In this document: one piece after another, positions 1-10,214 of the stretch | Position numbering within the stretch: position 1 is the stretch's first letter | Layout of the letters: every line of letters starts with the position of its first letter | Made by a program: the position numbers and the translations under genes | Assembly: GCF_017354985.1 (NCBI RefSeq) | Contig: NZ_CP071501.1 | Coordinates: 2,189,501 to 2,253,500 of the forward strand | Reading direction: 5' to 3' | Length of the DNA: 64,000 nt | DNA from: Shewanella cyperi | GTDB taxonomy: Bacteria; Pseudomonadota; Gammaproteobacteria; Enterobacterales; Shewanellaceae | Notes under the pieces: model-generated | What the model was told of the DNA's origin: nothing | The model's database searches: none | Seen by the model: the letters and a program-made list of their open reading frames with translations, nothing else

Positions 1-98
1 CCGAAGTGCTGGGCCTTATCGCCGCCAACCCCAACATGATTGGCTTTATGGATGCGGCCGCGGTCGACGCCAGTGTCAAGGTGGTGGCCCGCTTCTGA
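1..98 (+). CDS. C-terminal end of a periplasmic phosphate-binding-type protein (partial)
   Basis: Only the last 31 codons are in the window, read in the frame that ends at TGA 96-98. The fragment reads ...AANPNMIGFMDAAAVDASVK.... This resembles the C-terminus of PstS-like phosphate ABC-transporter substrate-binding proteins, where an A-N-P-x-x-I-G segment is followed by a VKV end. The assignment is by resemblance of a short tail only. A strong terminator follows 43 bases later, so this is the end of its transcript. Confidence 0.4.
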   Translation, partial: EVLGLIAANPNMIGFMDAAAVDASVKVVARF

Positions 99-140
99 GC
101 CCCAAGCTCAAAAATCACTGCTCCTGGCGGTAACACAAAC

Positions 141-169
141 CAAGGCCGGCACCCGCCGGCCTTGTTATT
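141..169 (+). terminator. Rho-independent terminator
   Basis: A perfect 10-bp stem (CAAGGCCGGC at 141-150 with GCCGGCCTTG at 155-164), an ACCC loop and a short T-rich tail. It ends the upstream partial gene. Confidence 0.8.
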
Positions 170-294
170 CAGCAAGGACTGTTTTATCTGCCAACCTCTG
201 AGTTTTCATATCTTTATGCTGATTTTGTCTTGGATAGACCAGACAGGAAAAATTTCCTGATACACTAGCGCCGACATCAGCCAATTTTGCGAAA

Positions 295-921
295 ATGAAA
301 ACAATGAAACTACTTAAGCCCTTGTTTGATAACAACCGCCGCTGGGCCGAGCGCATCCGCCATGAAAACCCATCTTTTTTCGAGCAATTGGCCAAACAGC
401 AAAACCCTGAGTATCTGTGGATTGGCTGCTCCGACAGCCGGGTGCCCTCCAACCAGATCATCGATCTTTTGCCCGGTGAAGTCTTTGTTCACCGCAATAT
501 CGCCAACATGGTGATCCACACCGATCTCAACTGCCTGTCGGTACTGCAATACGCGGTGGAAGTACTCAAGGTCAAGCACGTGATGGTGGTCGGTCATTAC
601 GGCTGTGGCGGTGTGCGCGCCGCCATGGGCAAACAGCGCCTGGGCCTGATAGATAACTGGCTCGGTCATCTGCGCGATATCTACCGTATTCACCAGCAGG
701 AGCTGGCCGGCATGGATGACCAGGCCCGTTTCAATCGCTTCTGCGAACTGAACGTGATTGAACAGGTGGCCAACGTGGTCAGCTCCACCGTTATCCAGGA
801 AGCCTGGCTGCGCGGTCAGGACGTCGCCGTCCACGGCTGGATCTATGGCATAGACAATGGTCTGCTGACGGATTTGGATGTCACCACAGACAGGCAAACG
901 GCCCAAAACCAGGGCAATTAA
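295..921 (+). CDS. can: Beta-class carbonic anhydrase Can
   Basis: Cytosolic zinc enzyme interconverting CO2 and bicarbonate, which supplies bicarbonate to carboxylases. At 208 residues it has the usual length of Can. The zinc/catalytic signature C45-S-D47-S-R49 is present, and the second ligand pair is H101-x2-C104 in GHYGCGG. The start is uncertain: ATG 295 and ATG 304 (giving MKLLKPLF) are both possible, and neither has a clear Shine-Dalgarno sequence. It stands alone, with a terminator before it and a hairpin after it. Confidence 0.93.
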   Translation: MKTMKLLKPLFDNNRRWAERIRHENPSFFEQLAKQQNPEYLWIGCSDSRVPSNQIIDLLPGEVFVHRNIANMVIHTDLNCLSVLQYAVEVLKVKHVMVVGHYGCGGVRAAMGKQRLGLIDNWLGHLRDIYRIHQQELAGMDDQARFNRFCELNVIEQVANVVSSTVIQEAWLRGQDVAVHGWIYGIDNGLLTDLDVTTDRQTAQNQGN

Positions 922-931
922 TCCTTCCCCC

Positions 932-955
932 GCCGGTTCCGTTCCCGGGACCGGC
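932..955 (+). terminator. Hairpin after can, possible terminator
   Basis: GCCGGTTCC (932-940) pairs with GGGACCGGC (947-955), with one G-U pair. A T-run occurs about 12 bases later rather than directly after the stem, so it is a weaker candidate. Confidence 0.4.
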
Positions 956-1012
956 AAATTCCGCAATTTTTTCACCGCAAACCATCGCAGCCCCTTGGCA
1001 AGCCAGTTATAA

Positions 1013-3349
<2,337 letters not shown>

Positions 3350-3418
3350 GCTCTACCCAGGCGTCACTGTTTCAGGGCCCACTTGGGCCCTGTCCTCTTT
3401 AAGCACAGGAATTTTTGA

Positions 3419-4156
3419 ATGAATGTCACCCTGTTGATCCCGGCCCGCTACGGTTCCAGCCGTTTTCCCGGCAAACCTTTGGCACCGATTAACGGCAAGC
3501 CCATGATCCAGCACGTATACGAGCGTGCCGCCCTGGCCAAGGGCCTCAGTGCCATCTACGTGGCCACCGACGATGAACGCATCAAGGATGCGGTTGAAGC
3601 CTTCGGCGGCAAGGTGGTCATGACCGGCACCCACGCCGCCTCGGGCACCGACAGGATTGAAGATGCCATCACCCAACTGGGCCTGGGAGATGACGACCTG
3701 GTGATCAACCTCCAGGGCGATCAGCCCCTGATTGACCCCATTTCCATCGAGCAGATCATCGAACTGTTCCGTCGTCATCCCGGCGAGTTCGAGATGGCCA
3801 CCTTGGGCTATCAGATCACCGACAAGGAAGAGCTGGACGATCCCAAGCACGTCAAAATGGTGTTCGACAACGAGATGAACGCCCTGTACTTCTCCCGCGC
3901 CCGTATCCCCTTCGGCCGCGATGTGAGCGAGTATCCGGTTTACAAGCACTTGGGCGTTTACGCCTACACCCGCCGTTTCGTGCACACCTTCAACAGCCTG
4001 CCGCTGGGCCGCCTGGAAGATCTTGAAAAGCTCGAGCAATTGCGGGCCCTGGAATTTGGTCACAAGATCAAGGTCGCCATCAGCGCCTTCGACTCCCCCG
4101 AGGTCGACACCCCGGAAGATATCCGTCGCTGTGAAGCCCGCCTGAAGGTTGAATGA
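3419..4156 (+). CDS. kdsB: 8-amino-3,8-dideoxy-manno-octulosonate cytidylyltransferase KdsB
   Basis: Activates Kdo8N (or Kdo) with CTP to give the CMP-sugar donor used by WaaA on lipid A precursor. Seen: 245 residues, the N-terminal nucleotide-binding motif [14 protein letters not shown] (8-21), and the conserved [10 protein letters not shown] segment near residue 100. AGGA lies about 9 bases before ATG 3419. It follows kdnB by 69 bases and overlaps the next small gene. Linkage to kdnAB suggests the amino sugar is its true substrate. Confidence 0.93.
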   Translation: MNVTLLIPARYGSSRFPGKPLAPINGKPMIQHVYERAALAKGLSAIYVATDDERIKDAVEAFGGKVVMTGTHAASGTDRIEDAITQLGLGDDDLVINLQGDQPLIDPISIEQIIELFRRHPGEFEMATLGYQITDKEELDDPKHVKMVFDNEMNALYFSRARIPFGRDVSEYPVYKHLGVYAYTRRFVHTFNSLPLGRLEDLEKLEQLRALEFGHKIKVAISAFDSPEVDTPEDIRRCEARLKVE

Positions 4157-4434
4157 TGAACGGCTCCGGCATGTCATCCCTCGAAGTCTGGCTGATCATC
4201 CTGCTGGTTGTCGGGGTTATCGCCAGCAACCTGGCGGTACTCAAGTACAGCGCCAAGTTCAAGATGCCCCAGTTCGGCGATCCCAAGAAGAATGCCAAAC
4301 CCCAGGAGGGGCAGCCAGACATGCATCCGGCAGAGGATTCGGGTGAAAATAGCGCCGCTGTAGATGCAGAAACTCAGAATGAAGCACCTAAGGATGAGAG
4401 TCCCAAAGGCTCGTCTGGTGACAAGCAGTACTAA
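4153..4434 (+). CDS. DUF2897-type small membrane protein
   Basis: A 93-residue protein with one N-terminal transmembrane segment (about residues 8-28, [20 protein letters not shown]) and a charged, low-complexity tail rich in E, D, K and N. It matches the description of the DUF2897 family found next to kdsB in Shewanella; function unknown. ATG 4153 overlaps the kdsB stop (AATGATGA), so it is translationally coupled. ATG 4156 is equally possible, and M7 (4171) is a third choice. The stop codon lies inside the following hairpin. Confidence 0.75.
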   Translation: MMNGSGMSSLEVWLIILLVVGVIASNLAVLKYSAKFKMPQFGDPKKNAKPQEGQPDMHPAEDSGENSAAVDAETQNEAPKDESPKGSSGDKQY

Positions 4435-4475
4435 ATAAAAACGCCCCGAAAGGGGCGTTTTTATTTAGTACTGCT
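4424..4475. terminator. Very long bidirectional terminator with 24-bp arms
   Basis: Arms 4424-4447 and 4452-4475 are perfectly complementary around a GAAA tetraloop. The GC core (CGCCCC/GGGGCG) is flanked by A5 and T5 tracts, so it can work on both strands. It contains the stop codon of the DUF2897 gene and closes the kdn operon. It also marks the edge of the cassette-like region. Confidence 0.9.
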
Positions 4476-4516
4476 GGCTAAAATTATTGCCAGAAAGTCA
4501 CAGTCACTTGTTATGT
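4470..4516 (-). other. Incomplete attC-like end of cassette 1
   Basis: On the minus strand, 18 bases after the stop of the 4523-5380 gene, the bases GGCACATAACAAGTGACTG (to 4516) resemble the left half of an attC site. The core ACATAAC (4510-4516) complements the TTATGT that opens this same cassette at 5401-5396, as expected for a cassette and its own attC. No right half with a second GTTRRRY core is visible before the long hairpin at 4475, so the site looks truncated. Confidence 0.45.
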
Positions 4517-4522
4517 GCCAAC

Positions 4523-5380
4523 CTATTCTATTAAATTATTAGAAGCATCATATTTGGTTGGGTTCTCTATTAACTCTCTAAATTGGTCGTCCGTTATCTC
4601 TATATCTGCATATTCATGCTCATCAAATACTCGCCAACCATTTCTTTCACGTTCCAATTTGTGTAGGTGCCCTACTTTATAACAATTAGGCAGAACAATT
4701 TCTTTTACAAATGGGTTATCTTCGAAAGACTTCCTAACAAAACATGCACCTTTGGTTCCATCTATATACCATGGCTGAGTTCCAAATCCAGAAAATTGAA
4801 TCTTAATTATCTTTTTTATCTGCAAAATCGCTTGCAGAGCAGAATCTTTGTAATTCAAATCAACTTCAGGATTAAAATGAATCGACTTGTTTCTGATGTC
4901 TTTCAGCTCCCTGAATTGCTCAGCAGCTTCAGGAAGAAGGATATCCCATGCTTCTAACGTGTTTATCGCAAGATCCCAGTTGTCAAAAGATTTTTTTCGA
5001 TAAACCTTTTGATACTCTGCTGTATCTTTAAAGTAGTCACGAAGTCTGAGGACAAGATGATTCAATATCCTCTCTCCGAGAGAACATGCACCGGTCAACG
5101 CTGGATAATAAGAACCAAATGAGTATGCATAACTTACCTGCTTCATAAAGTTGTTATGGAATGCAATAAGCGAGGGTTGGTCGGAACCAATTTCAGAGAA
5201 ATCCTTAATTTTCTGAAAACAGTTAATGGAGCCAAACTCGGAGATTAACCCTTCCTGGATTTTCTGTTTATTTTCCAGCCAATTCGCTCTGACACTTTGC
5301 TCCCAAGTATCAGGTATCTCTTGGTTCAAGATTTCTGCTCTACCATCAAAATCGAAGTTGAACACCTTGTAACGCTTCAA
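4523..5380 (-). CDS. Cassette-borne protein with a HEPN-like R-x4-H motif, unknown function
   Basis: A 285-residue soluble protein with no signal peptide or membrane segment. It is far more AT-rich than the surrounding genes. A largely helical central region ends with RNKSIHF, an R163-x4-H168 arrangement like the catalytic motif of HEPN ribonucleases and HEPN-type toxins. The motif is short, so this is a hint and not an assignment. The start appears to be TTG 5380: GGAGG (5386-5390) is spaced 5 bases from it, and the nearby ATG is in another frame that soon stops. The gene fills its cassette tightly, starting about 16 bases after the core site. Confidence 0.65.
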   Translation of the reverse strand: MKRYKVFNFDFDGRAEILNQEIPDTWEQSVRANWLENKQKIQEGLISEFGSINCFQKIKDFSEIGSDQPSLIAFHNNFMKQVSYAYSFGSYYPALTGACSLGERILNHLVLRLRDYFKDTAEYQKVYRKKSFDNWDLAINTLEAWDILLPEAAEQFRELKDIRNKSIHFNPEVDLNYKDSALQAILQIKKIIKIQFSGFGTQPWYIDGTKGACFVRKSFEDNPFVKEIVLPNCYKVGHLHKLERERNGWRVFDEHEYADIEITDDQFRELIENPTKYDASNNLIE

Positions 5381-5395
5381 ACATTCCTCCTTGGC

Positions 5396-5450
5396 ACATA
5401 ACGCCTAAATCAGGTGCGCCGTAGGCGTCACCTGGATTTACTTGTTAGGC
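5396..5450 (-). other. attC recombination site between two gene cassettes
   Basis: 55 bases bounded by GCCTAAC (complement of 5444-5450) and GTTATGT (complement of 5396-5402), matching the RYYYAAC...GTTRRRY layout of integron attC sites. The inner arms TAAATCAGGTG and CACCTGGATTTA pair with one extra unpaired base, which is the asymmetry attC sites use for strand choice. It closes the cassette carrying 5450-6499 and opens the one carrying 4523-5380. Confidence 0.8.
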
Positions 5451-6499
5451 TACGTTAACATTTCTTCTTTCATCATTTCTCTAACCAATGCATTGATCCA
5501 CCAGTTTACAGCAGTTTCAAACTGCCCAATGGATTTTTGAGCTGTGTATTTTGGAAGCTCAAGCTTTTCCAATAGCATTGTTAGAACCTGTTCCCGTGGC
5601 ATTTTAAGATCGAAATTACTTTCTCCATCTTTATTCATAAACATAATGGGAACTATATGTAGGGTTTCATCATCTATGCTAAATTTTTTGTTATATATGT
5701 GTTCAAAATTAGATTTAAACGATTCAGCATACATTAGAGATAGAGTATGAAGTAGCTGAAAACTCTCACCCATACCGTTTTTGAAATCATCTGAAATGTT
5801 TGAAAGCGAATAGAAATGCATCGTTAGAAATAACAAAAGGCAAAATTCAGCACTTTGTGCTTCGATATCTTCCTTAGAAACGGTCGCTGTTGAATTTTTA
5901 ATCAGAGCGCTCTCAACATCTTGGCTTTGAGATAATAATATTCTCATTTGCTTATCTATTAGTTCATCAAATAGAAAGCAGCCTTCATCGAACTCATTTT
6001 TTAAATTTAATAAAGAACTATCATGTAGGGTTTCAAATTTACCTTTATTGGCATTCTTAATGCTCGATTCTGTTTTTGCTTCAGCTGGCTTTCTTTCTTT
6101 ATCATCATTAATTCCAAGTGTCGTGGCGATCCTTGACGCAAGTGCTAAGACTGCAAAGTGTTCAACAACTGTTGCTTTAAAGAACTCTGAATTATTAATG
6201 AAGATTCTACTTTTTGTGCCAGGTGCAATGCTTTTTATTTGGTCAAACGAGAATGATTTTGGCTCTTGAAAAAGCTCTTTACTGTAAATTCCATCTTCAG
6301 TAAGTAATAACCCCTCTTTTGAACCGCCAAAAACAGTGTCATCTAAAAGAACTAGTACGCGATCTGGATTTACTGTAGAGGCATATGAGTTAATTGCTGC
6401 ATTCAGCTTTTTAGCAGGAATGTTTGGTTTTATGTACATTTTCTCATAGTTCCAGTTCCATTCTTTGTTGTCTAATATTGATGAAATATTACTAATCAT
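5450..6499 (-). CDS. Cassette-borne hypothetical protein with bPH-like N-terminus
   Basis: A 349-residue, AT-rich gene that I do not recognise by name. Residues ~30-120 contain VLVLLDDTVFGGSKEGLLLT followed by a short strand-rich stretch, reminiscent of bacterial PH-like domains that begin with an 'LDDTVFG..KDG' segment. The C-terminal half is helical and acidic. No signal peptide or clear membrane helix is seen. The start at M (6499) is preferred because AAGGAAG lies just upstream; a GTG 21 bases further up is in frame. The stop TAG overlaps the first base of the attC core. It is the first cassette after the core site at 6537-6543. Confidence 0.65.
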   Translation of the reverse strand: MISNISSILDNKEWNWNYEKMYIKPNIPAKKLNAAINSYASTVNPDRVLVLLDDTVFGGSKEGLLLTEDGIYSKELFQEPKSFSFDQIKSIAPGTKSRIFINNSEFFKATVVEHFAVLALASRIATTLGINDDKERKPAEAKTESSIKNANKGKFETLHDSSLLNLKNEFDEGCFLFDELIDKQMRILLSQSQDVESALIKNSTATVSKEDIEAQSAEFCLLLFLTMHFYSLSNISDDFKNGMGESFQLLHTLSLMYAESFKSNFEHIYNKKFSIDDETLHIVPIMFMNKDGESNFDLKMPREQVLTMLLEKLELPKYTAQKSIGQFETAVNWWINALVREMMKEEMLT

Positions 6500-6536
6500 T
6501 TTACTTCCTTTGTGTTGCACAATATTTGCTGTAGTG

Positions 6537-7246
6537 GCCTAACATTTGTATAGTGTGCCGGCTCATTTATCTCCGCGTGGCAGGCCGGAGGCCTTTCGGC
6601 TTCAACTAACGGAATGAAGCAGTTCATTCCGTTACCTTGCAGGTACGTTTTCGCCCTCAGACCAGTGAAAAGCGTGCCGGAGAATTCACCGATTAGTCCT
6701 CGGGTTAGCGGATTTTGTCCACATCAAATTACAAGCAAAGCGTGCCAGCACGCTTTGCACACTTTAACGGCCTGTTATCTAAACTCGATACCAGCCTAAG
6801 GCTTTGATTTATTTTAATAATAACTTGACTAAGTCTATAAAACCGTGCCATGAGATGCAGAAAACCGTGCTTGCGCTTTTGCCATTGGCAATAACACTGC
6901 GGATCTTTGCGATGCAGAGGAAAACTGGTTGACATTCAGGCAGCAAAGGGGTCAACGAGCGGCATGGCTACCGCACGGGCTGAAGTGGTGGGCTTCATCC
7001 CTGAATATTGTTTTATCTCCTTGAATCAGCATCTTGTCAGAGGTTACTACCGTTACGCAAATGAAAAAATGACGTGCATCAATGCTCTCTCATCAACAAC
7101 ACAATTGCCGGAGAGAAACTCCCAGAATTAGCACTGCCGCACTGGTGACCATCGGCGACAGGGACGTCGCCGCTGAGCGCCCAAGGATGGGTTCACAGCG
7201 GGTCACGGGTGTGGCAGTGCGAAAGCGCACCGCAGGTGATTAGTTG
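6537..7246 (-). repeat. ~0.7-kb repeat, copy A (ends at integron core GTTAGGC)
   Basis: This segment is an inverted copy of 18461-19183. The first ~100 bases next to the core (6543 to ~6640) differ at one position in my hand alignment. Similarity then falls but can be followed to about 7246. Both copies share a GC-rich palindrome centred near 6747, a CGGAATGAA...TTCATTCCG hairpin near 6610-6632, and the 90-bp element at 7131. Homology to copy B stops exactly at GTTAGGC (complement of 6537-6543), where different cassettes follow. I see no credible gene in it. Confidence 0.8.
7131..7220 (+). repeat. 90-bp palindromic element, copy 1
   Basis: Starts GCACTGCCGCACTGGTGAC and ends with the near-reverse complement GTCACGGGTGTGGCAGTGC, giving ~19-bp imperfect terminal inverted repeats. 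An inner hairpin GGCGAC...GTCGCC is also visible. Related copies are at 7845-7934 and, reversed, at 18487-18587. It could be a REP/MITE-like element or a structured RNA. Confidence 0.75.
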
Positions 7247-8095
7247 CATCCAGAGGAGGATGCTCCGATAGACTCGAAAGATAGCCGCTGTTCCAGCGGC
7301 AGAAAATCGCGGCCTTCCATCCCGCCTCCGGGCAAGGGACTTTGCTCATCCATGAACAACTTCCCTGTTTAAGTACCAGCTCGCCCTCCATGGCTCTCGT
7401 TCATAAAGCTCTTACGAGCTTCCCCCTTGCATCCCAAAGGATGCCCCACCGACGCTGACTGCCCCTCGGTTTTATGCTGAAATTTGGCTAACGCGCCAGA
7501 CGCTCGGATTTACGTCCATGCAAATCTTTCCCAGCTCGACTCCATGCCTCGCGCTAGTGAGCTTGTCGCAGTGTGACACTCGCCCCTGATTAACTGGCGC
7601 TGAAATGGCATCTGCCGGACAGGAATCCCTATGCGGAGGAGGGCTGGATACCCGAGAACGGCCATGCCTTGCCACGCCATTTTCAGCAACACCCTCGGCT
7701 CTGGCTCCTGCTTCGTCCTAACTCCTGCATCAATGCAGTCGTCGGCAGCGTCGGAAAGGGAAATGGCGTACAAGTCTAGCTTATGAGTCGCCATTTTGTA
7801 GGCTTGATGGTTCCGCCAATATCGAAGTGGAACACCAAATATTTGCACTGCCGCACCAGTGACCATCGGCGACATGGACGTCGCCGCTGAGCCTCCAAGG
7901 ATGGACTCGTGGCGTGTCACGGGTGTGCCAGTGCGAAAGCGCACCGCAGGTGATTGGTTGCATCAATAGGTTGATGCTATTGCCATCATCAAAGACAATC
8001 GCTGTGCCAGCGGCGGAATGGAAAATGGTGCAACATTCCAGCTATTGTATTGTTGCCAAGTAGGCTTACTATTTTTGCTGATGCCGGATTGGCAT
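7247..8095. other. Gene-free stretch with repeat remnants
   Basis: No convincing gene. A minus-strand open frame at 7510-7944 has no ribosome site and runs through the repeat, so I do not call it. Bases after each 90-bp element stay similar between 7221-7300 and 7935-8015 (shared GCGCACCGCAGGTGATT and a CCAGCGGC box). The repeat unit may therefore be about 165-170 bp long here. Confidence 0.6.
7845..7934 (+). repeat. 90-bp palindromic element, copy 2
   Basis: Same layout as the element at 7131: GCACTGCCGCACCAGTGAC at the left, GTCACGGGTGTGCCAGTGC at the right, and the inner GGCGAC...GTCGCC hairpin. It is a direct repeat of copy 1, about 714 bases away. Confidence 0.75.
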
Positions 8096-8126
8096 AAAAA
8101 AACGCCCCTTTGAGGGGCGTTTTTTT
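8096..8126. terminator. Bidirectional terminator downstream of hutU
   Basis: Perfect 14-bp arms (A7CGCCCCT and AGGGGCGT7) with a 3-base loop. The T tract on either strand makes it bidirectional. It ends the hutH-hutU transcript. Confidence 0.9.
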
Positions 8127-8187
8127 ATTTGGCTTGTGGCGCACTTGCCTCTGGCTACCCGGGCTATTCAGCCCTGACACTCCAGCC

Positions 8188-10188
8188 TTAGAAACTCAGT
8201 TTGTTGATGATGTCATCATCAACCAAGTTGGCCAGGGTGATCTTGAGCTTGGGAGTTCTGGCCATTTCACGTTTGATGGCGAAGTTGGCTTCGGCGTTGC
8301 GGGCCCAGCTGCGGCGGGCGATGCCGTTGTTGACGTCAAACAGCAGCATGGACTTGAGGCGACGCTCGGCGTCGTCTGTGCCGTCGAGCAGCATGCCGAA
8401 GCCGCCGTTGATCACTTCGCCCCAACCTACCCCGCCGCCGTTGTGGATGGAGACCCAGGTGGCGCCGCGGAAGCTGTCACCGATCACGTTGTGAATGGCC
8501 ATGTCGGCTGTGAAGCGGCTGCCATCATAGATGTTGGAGGTTTCGCGGAATGGCGAGTCGGTACCGCTCACATCGTGATGGTCACGGCCGAGCACCACCG
8601 GGCCAATCTCACCGCGGGCAATAGCGTCGTTGAAGGCCTTGGCGATTTCCATCCGGCCCTGGGCGTCGGCATAGAGGATACGTGCCTGGGAACCCACCAC
8701 CAGCTTGTTCTGCTTGGCATCTTTGATCCAGGTGATGTTGTCCTGCATCTGCTGCTGAATTTCCTCTGGCGACTCGGCCATGATCTTCATCAGCACCTCG
8801 GCGGCGATGGCGTCGGTTTTGTCCAAGTCTTCGCTCTTGCCCGAGGTACAGACCCAGCGGAACGGGCCGAAACCGTAGTCAAAGCACATGGGGCCCAGGA
8901 TATCCTGCACGTAGGACGGGTACTTGAAGTCGATACCGTTGGGGGCCATCACATCGCCACCGGCGCGGGACGCTTCCAGCAGGAAGGCGTTGCCGTAGTC
9001 GAAGAAGTAGGTGCCCTTGGCTGTGTGTCTGTTGACCGCGGCAGCGTGACGCTTGAGGGTCGCCTGCACCTTGGTCTTGAACAGCTCAGGCTCTTCACGA
9101 ATCAGGCGGTTCGATTCTTCATAGCTGATATCCACCGGATAGTAGCCACCGGACCAGGGGTTGTGCAGGGAGGTTTGATCCGAGCCCAGATGCACAAAAA
9201 TGCCCTGCTCATCAAAGGCTTCCCACACGTTAACCACGTTGCCGATAAAGGCAATGGACACTACTTCCTCGTTGGCCTGGGCCAGTTTGACCCGGGCAAT
9301 CAGCGCATCCATGTTGTCGATAAGCTCATCCACCCAGCCCTGCTGATGGCGCTTGATGGCAGCCTTGGGGTTCACCTCAGCGCACACGGTAATGCAGTTG
9401 GCAATGTTGCCGGCCTTGGGCTGGGCACCGCTCATGCCGCCAAGACCGGCGGTGAGAAATATTTTGCCCTTGGGGCTTTGGCCCTTCTCCAACACCTTGC
9501 GGAAGGCATTCATCACGGTAATGGTGGTGCCGTGAACTATGCCCTGGGGACCAATGTACATAAAGGAACCGGCGGTCATCTGGCCGTACTGGGTCACGCC
9601 CAGGGCATTGAACCTTTCCCAATCGTCCGGCTTGGAGTAATTGGGGATCATCATGCCATTGGTAACCACTACCCGCGGCGCATCCTTGGACGAGGGGAAC
9701 AGGCCCATGGGGTGACCTGAATACAGGTGCAGAGTCTGGTCACTTTCCATCTCGCTCAGGTACTTCATGGTCAGCAGGTACTGGGCCCAGTTCTGGAACA
9801 CGGCGCCGTTGCCGCCGTAGGTGATCAGCTCCTCGGGATGCTGGGCCACAGCCGGGTCGAGGTTGTTATCCACCATCAGCATAATGGCTGCCGCCTGCTC
9901 GCATCTCGCCGGATAGTCGGAGATGGAACGGGCCTTCATGGCGTATTCGGGCTTGAAGCGGTACATATAGATACGGCCAAAGTCCTGCAGCTCCTGGGCA
10001 AATTCCGCCGCCAGCTCCGGGTGCCACTCGGCGGGGAAATAACGCAGGGCGTTACGCACCGCCAGCTGCTTTTCCGCCGGGCTCAAGATGTCCTTACGCT
10101 TGGGCGCGCGGTTGGCGTCCGCAGGATATGGCCTCGGCGCCGGCAATACGCTTGGGATCCCTTGTTTGATTTGGTCCTGAAAATTCAT
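8188..10188 (-). CDS. hutU: Urocanate hydratase HutU, long form
   Basis: Second step of histidine degradation: hydrates urocanate to imidazolone propionate using tightly bound NAD. At 666 residues it is about 110 longer than the common ~555-residue bacterial HutU and resembles the long type also found in animals. Seen: TYGGNGAVFQNW (~123-134), the NAD-binding GLGGMSGAQ (248-256), and FGPFRWVCTSG near residue 440. ATG 10188 is chosen over the in-frame ATG 10200 because GGAG lies 6 bases before it, whereas the upstream ATG has no usable spacing. It follows hutH by 26 bases in one operon. Confidence 0.95.
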   Translation of the reverse strand: MNFQDQIKQGIPSVLPAPRPYPADANRAPKRKDILSPAEKQLAVRNALRYFPAEWHPELAAEFAQELQDFGRIYMYRFKPEYAMKARSISDYPARCEQAAAIMLMVDNNLDPAVAQHPEELITYGGNGAVFQNWAQYLLTMKYLSEMESDQTLHLYSGHPMGLFPSSKDAPRVVVTNGMMIPNYSKPDDWERFNALGVTQYGQMTAGSFMYIGPQGIVHGTTITVMNAFRKVLEKGQSPKGKIFLTAGLGGMSGAQPKAGNIANCITVCAEVNPKAAIKRHQQGWVDELIDNMDALIARVKLAQANEEVVSIAFIGNVVNVWEAFDEQGIFVHLGSDQTSLHNPWSGGYYPVDISYEESNRLIREEPELFKTKVQATLKRHAAAVNRHTAKGTYFFDYGNAFLLEASRAGGDVMAPNGIDFKYPSYVQDILGPMCFDYGFGPFRWVCTSGKSEDLDKTDAIAAEVLMKIMAESPEEIQQQMQDNITWIKDAKQNKLVVGSQARILYADAQGRMEIAKAFNDAIARGEIGPVVLGRDHHDVSGTDSPFRETSNIYDGSRFTADMAIHNVIGDSFRGATWVSIHNGGGVGWGEVINGGFGMLLDGTDDAERRLKSMLLFDVNNGIARRSWARNAEANFAIKREMARTPKLKITLANLVDDDIINKLSF

Positions 10189-10214
10189 TGCTGTCTCCAT
10201 CCTGTCAGCCGCAC

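Noticed and set aside
6614-6799. Small open frame with a look-alike at 18900-19106 in the other repeat copy
   Set aside because: The two translations are similar only because the DNA is; many differences change the residue type, so there is no sign of selection on a protein.
7510-7944. 144-codon open frame on the minus strand in the repeat region
   Set aside because: It starts inside the 90-bp palindromic element, has no ribosome site and resembles the repeat-derived open frames often mis-annotated as hypothetical proteins.
8110-9720. 536-codon open frame on the plus strand
   Set aside because: It is antisense to hutU, has no ribosome site, and its translation is the V/G/H-rich type produced opposite GC-rich genes.
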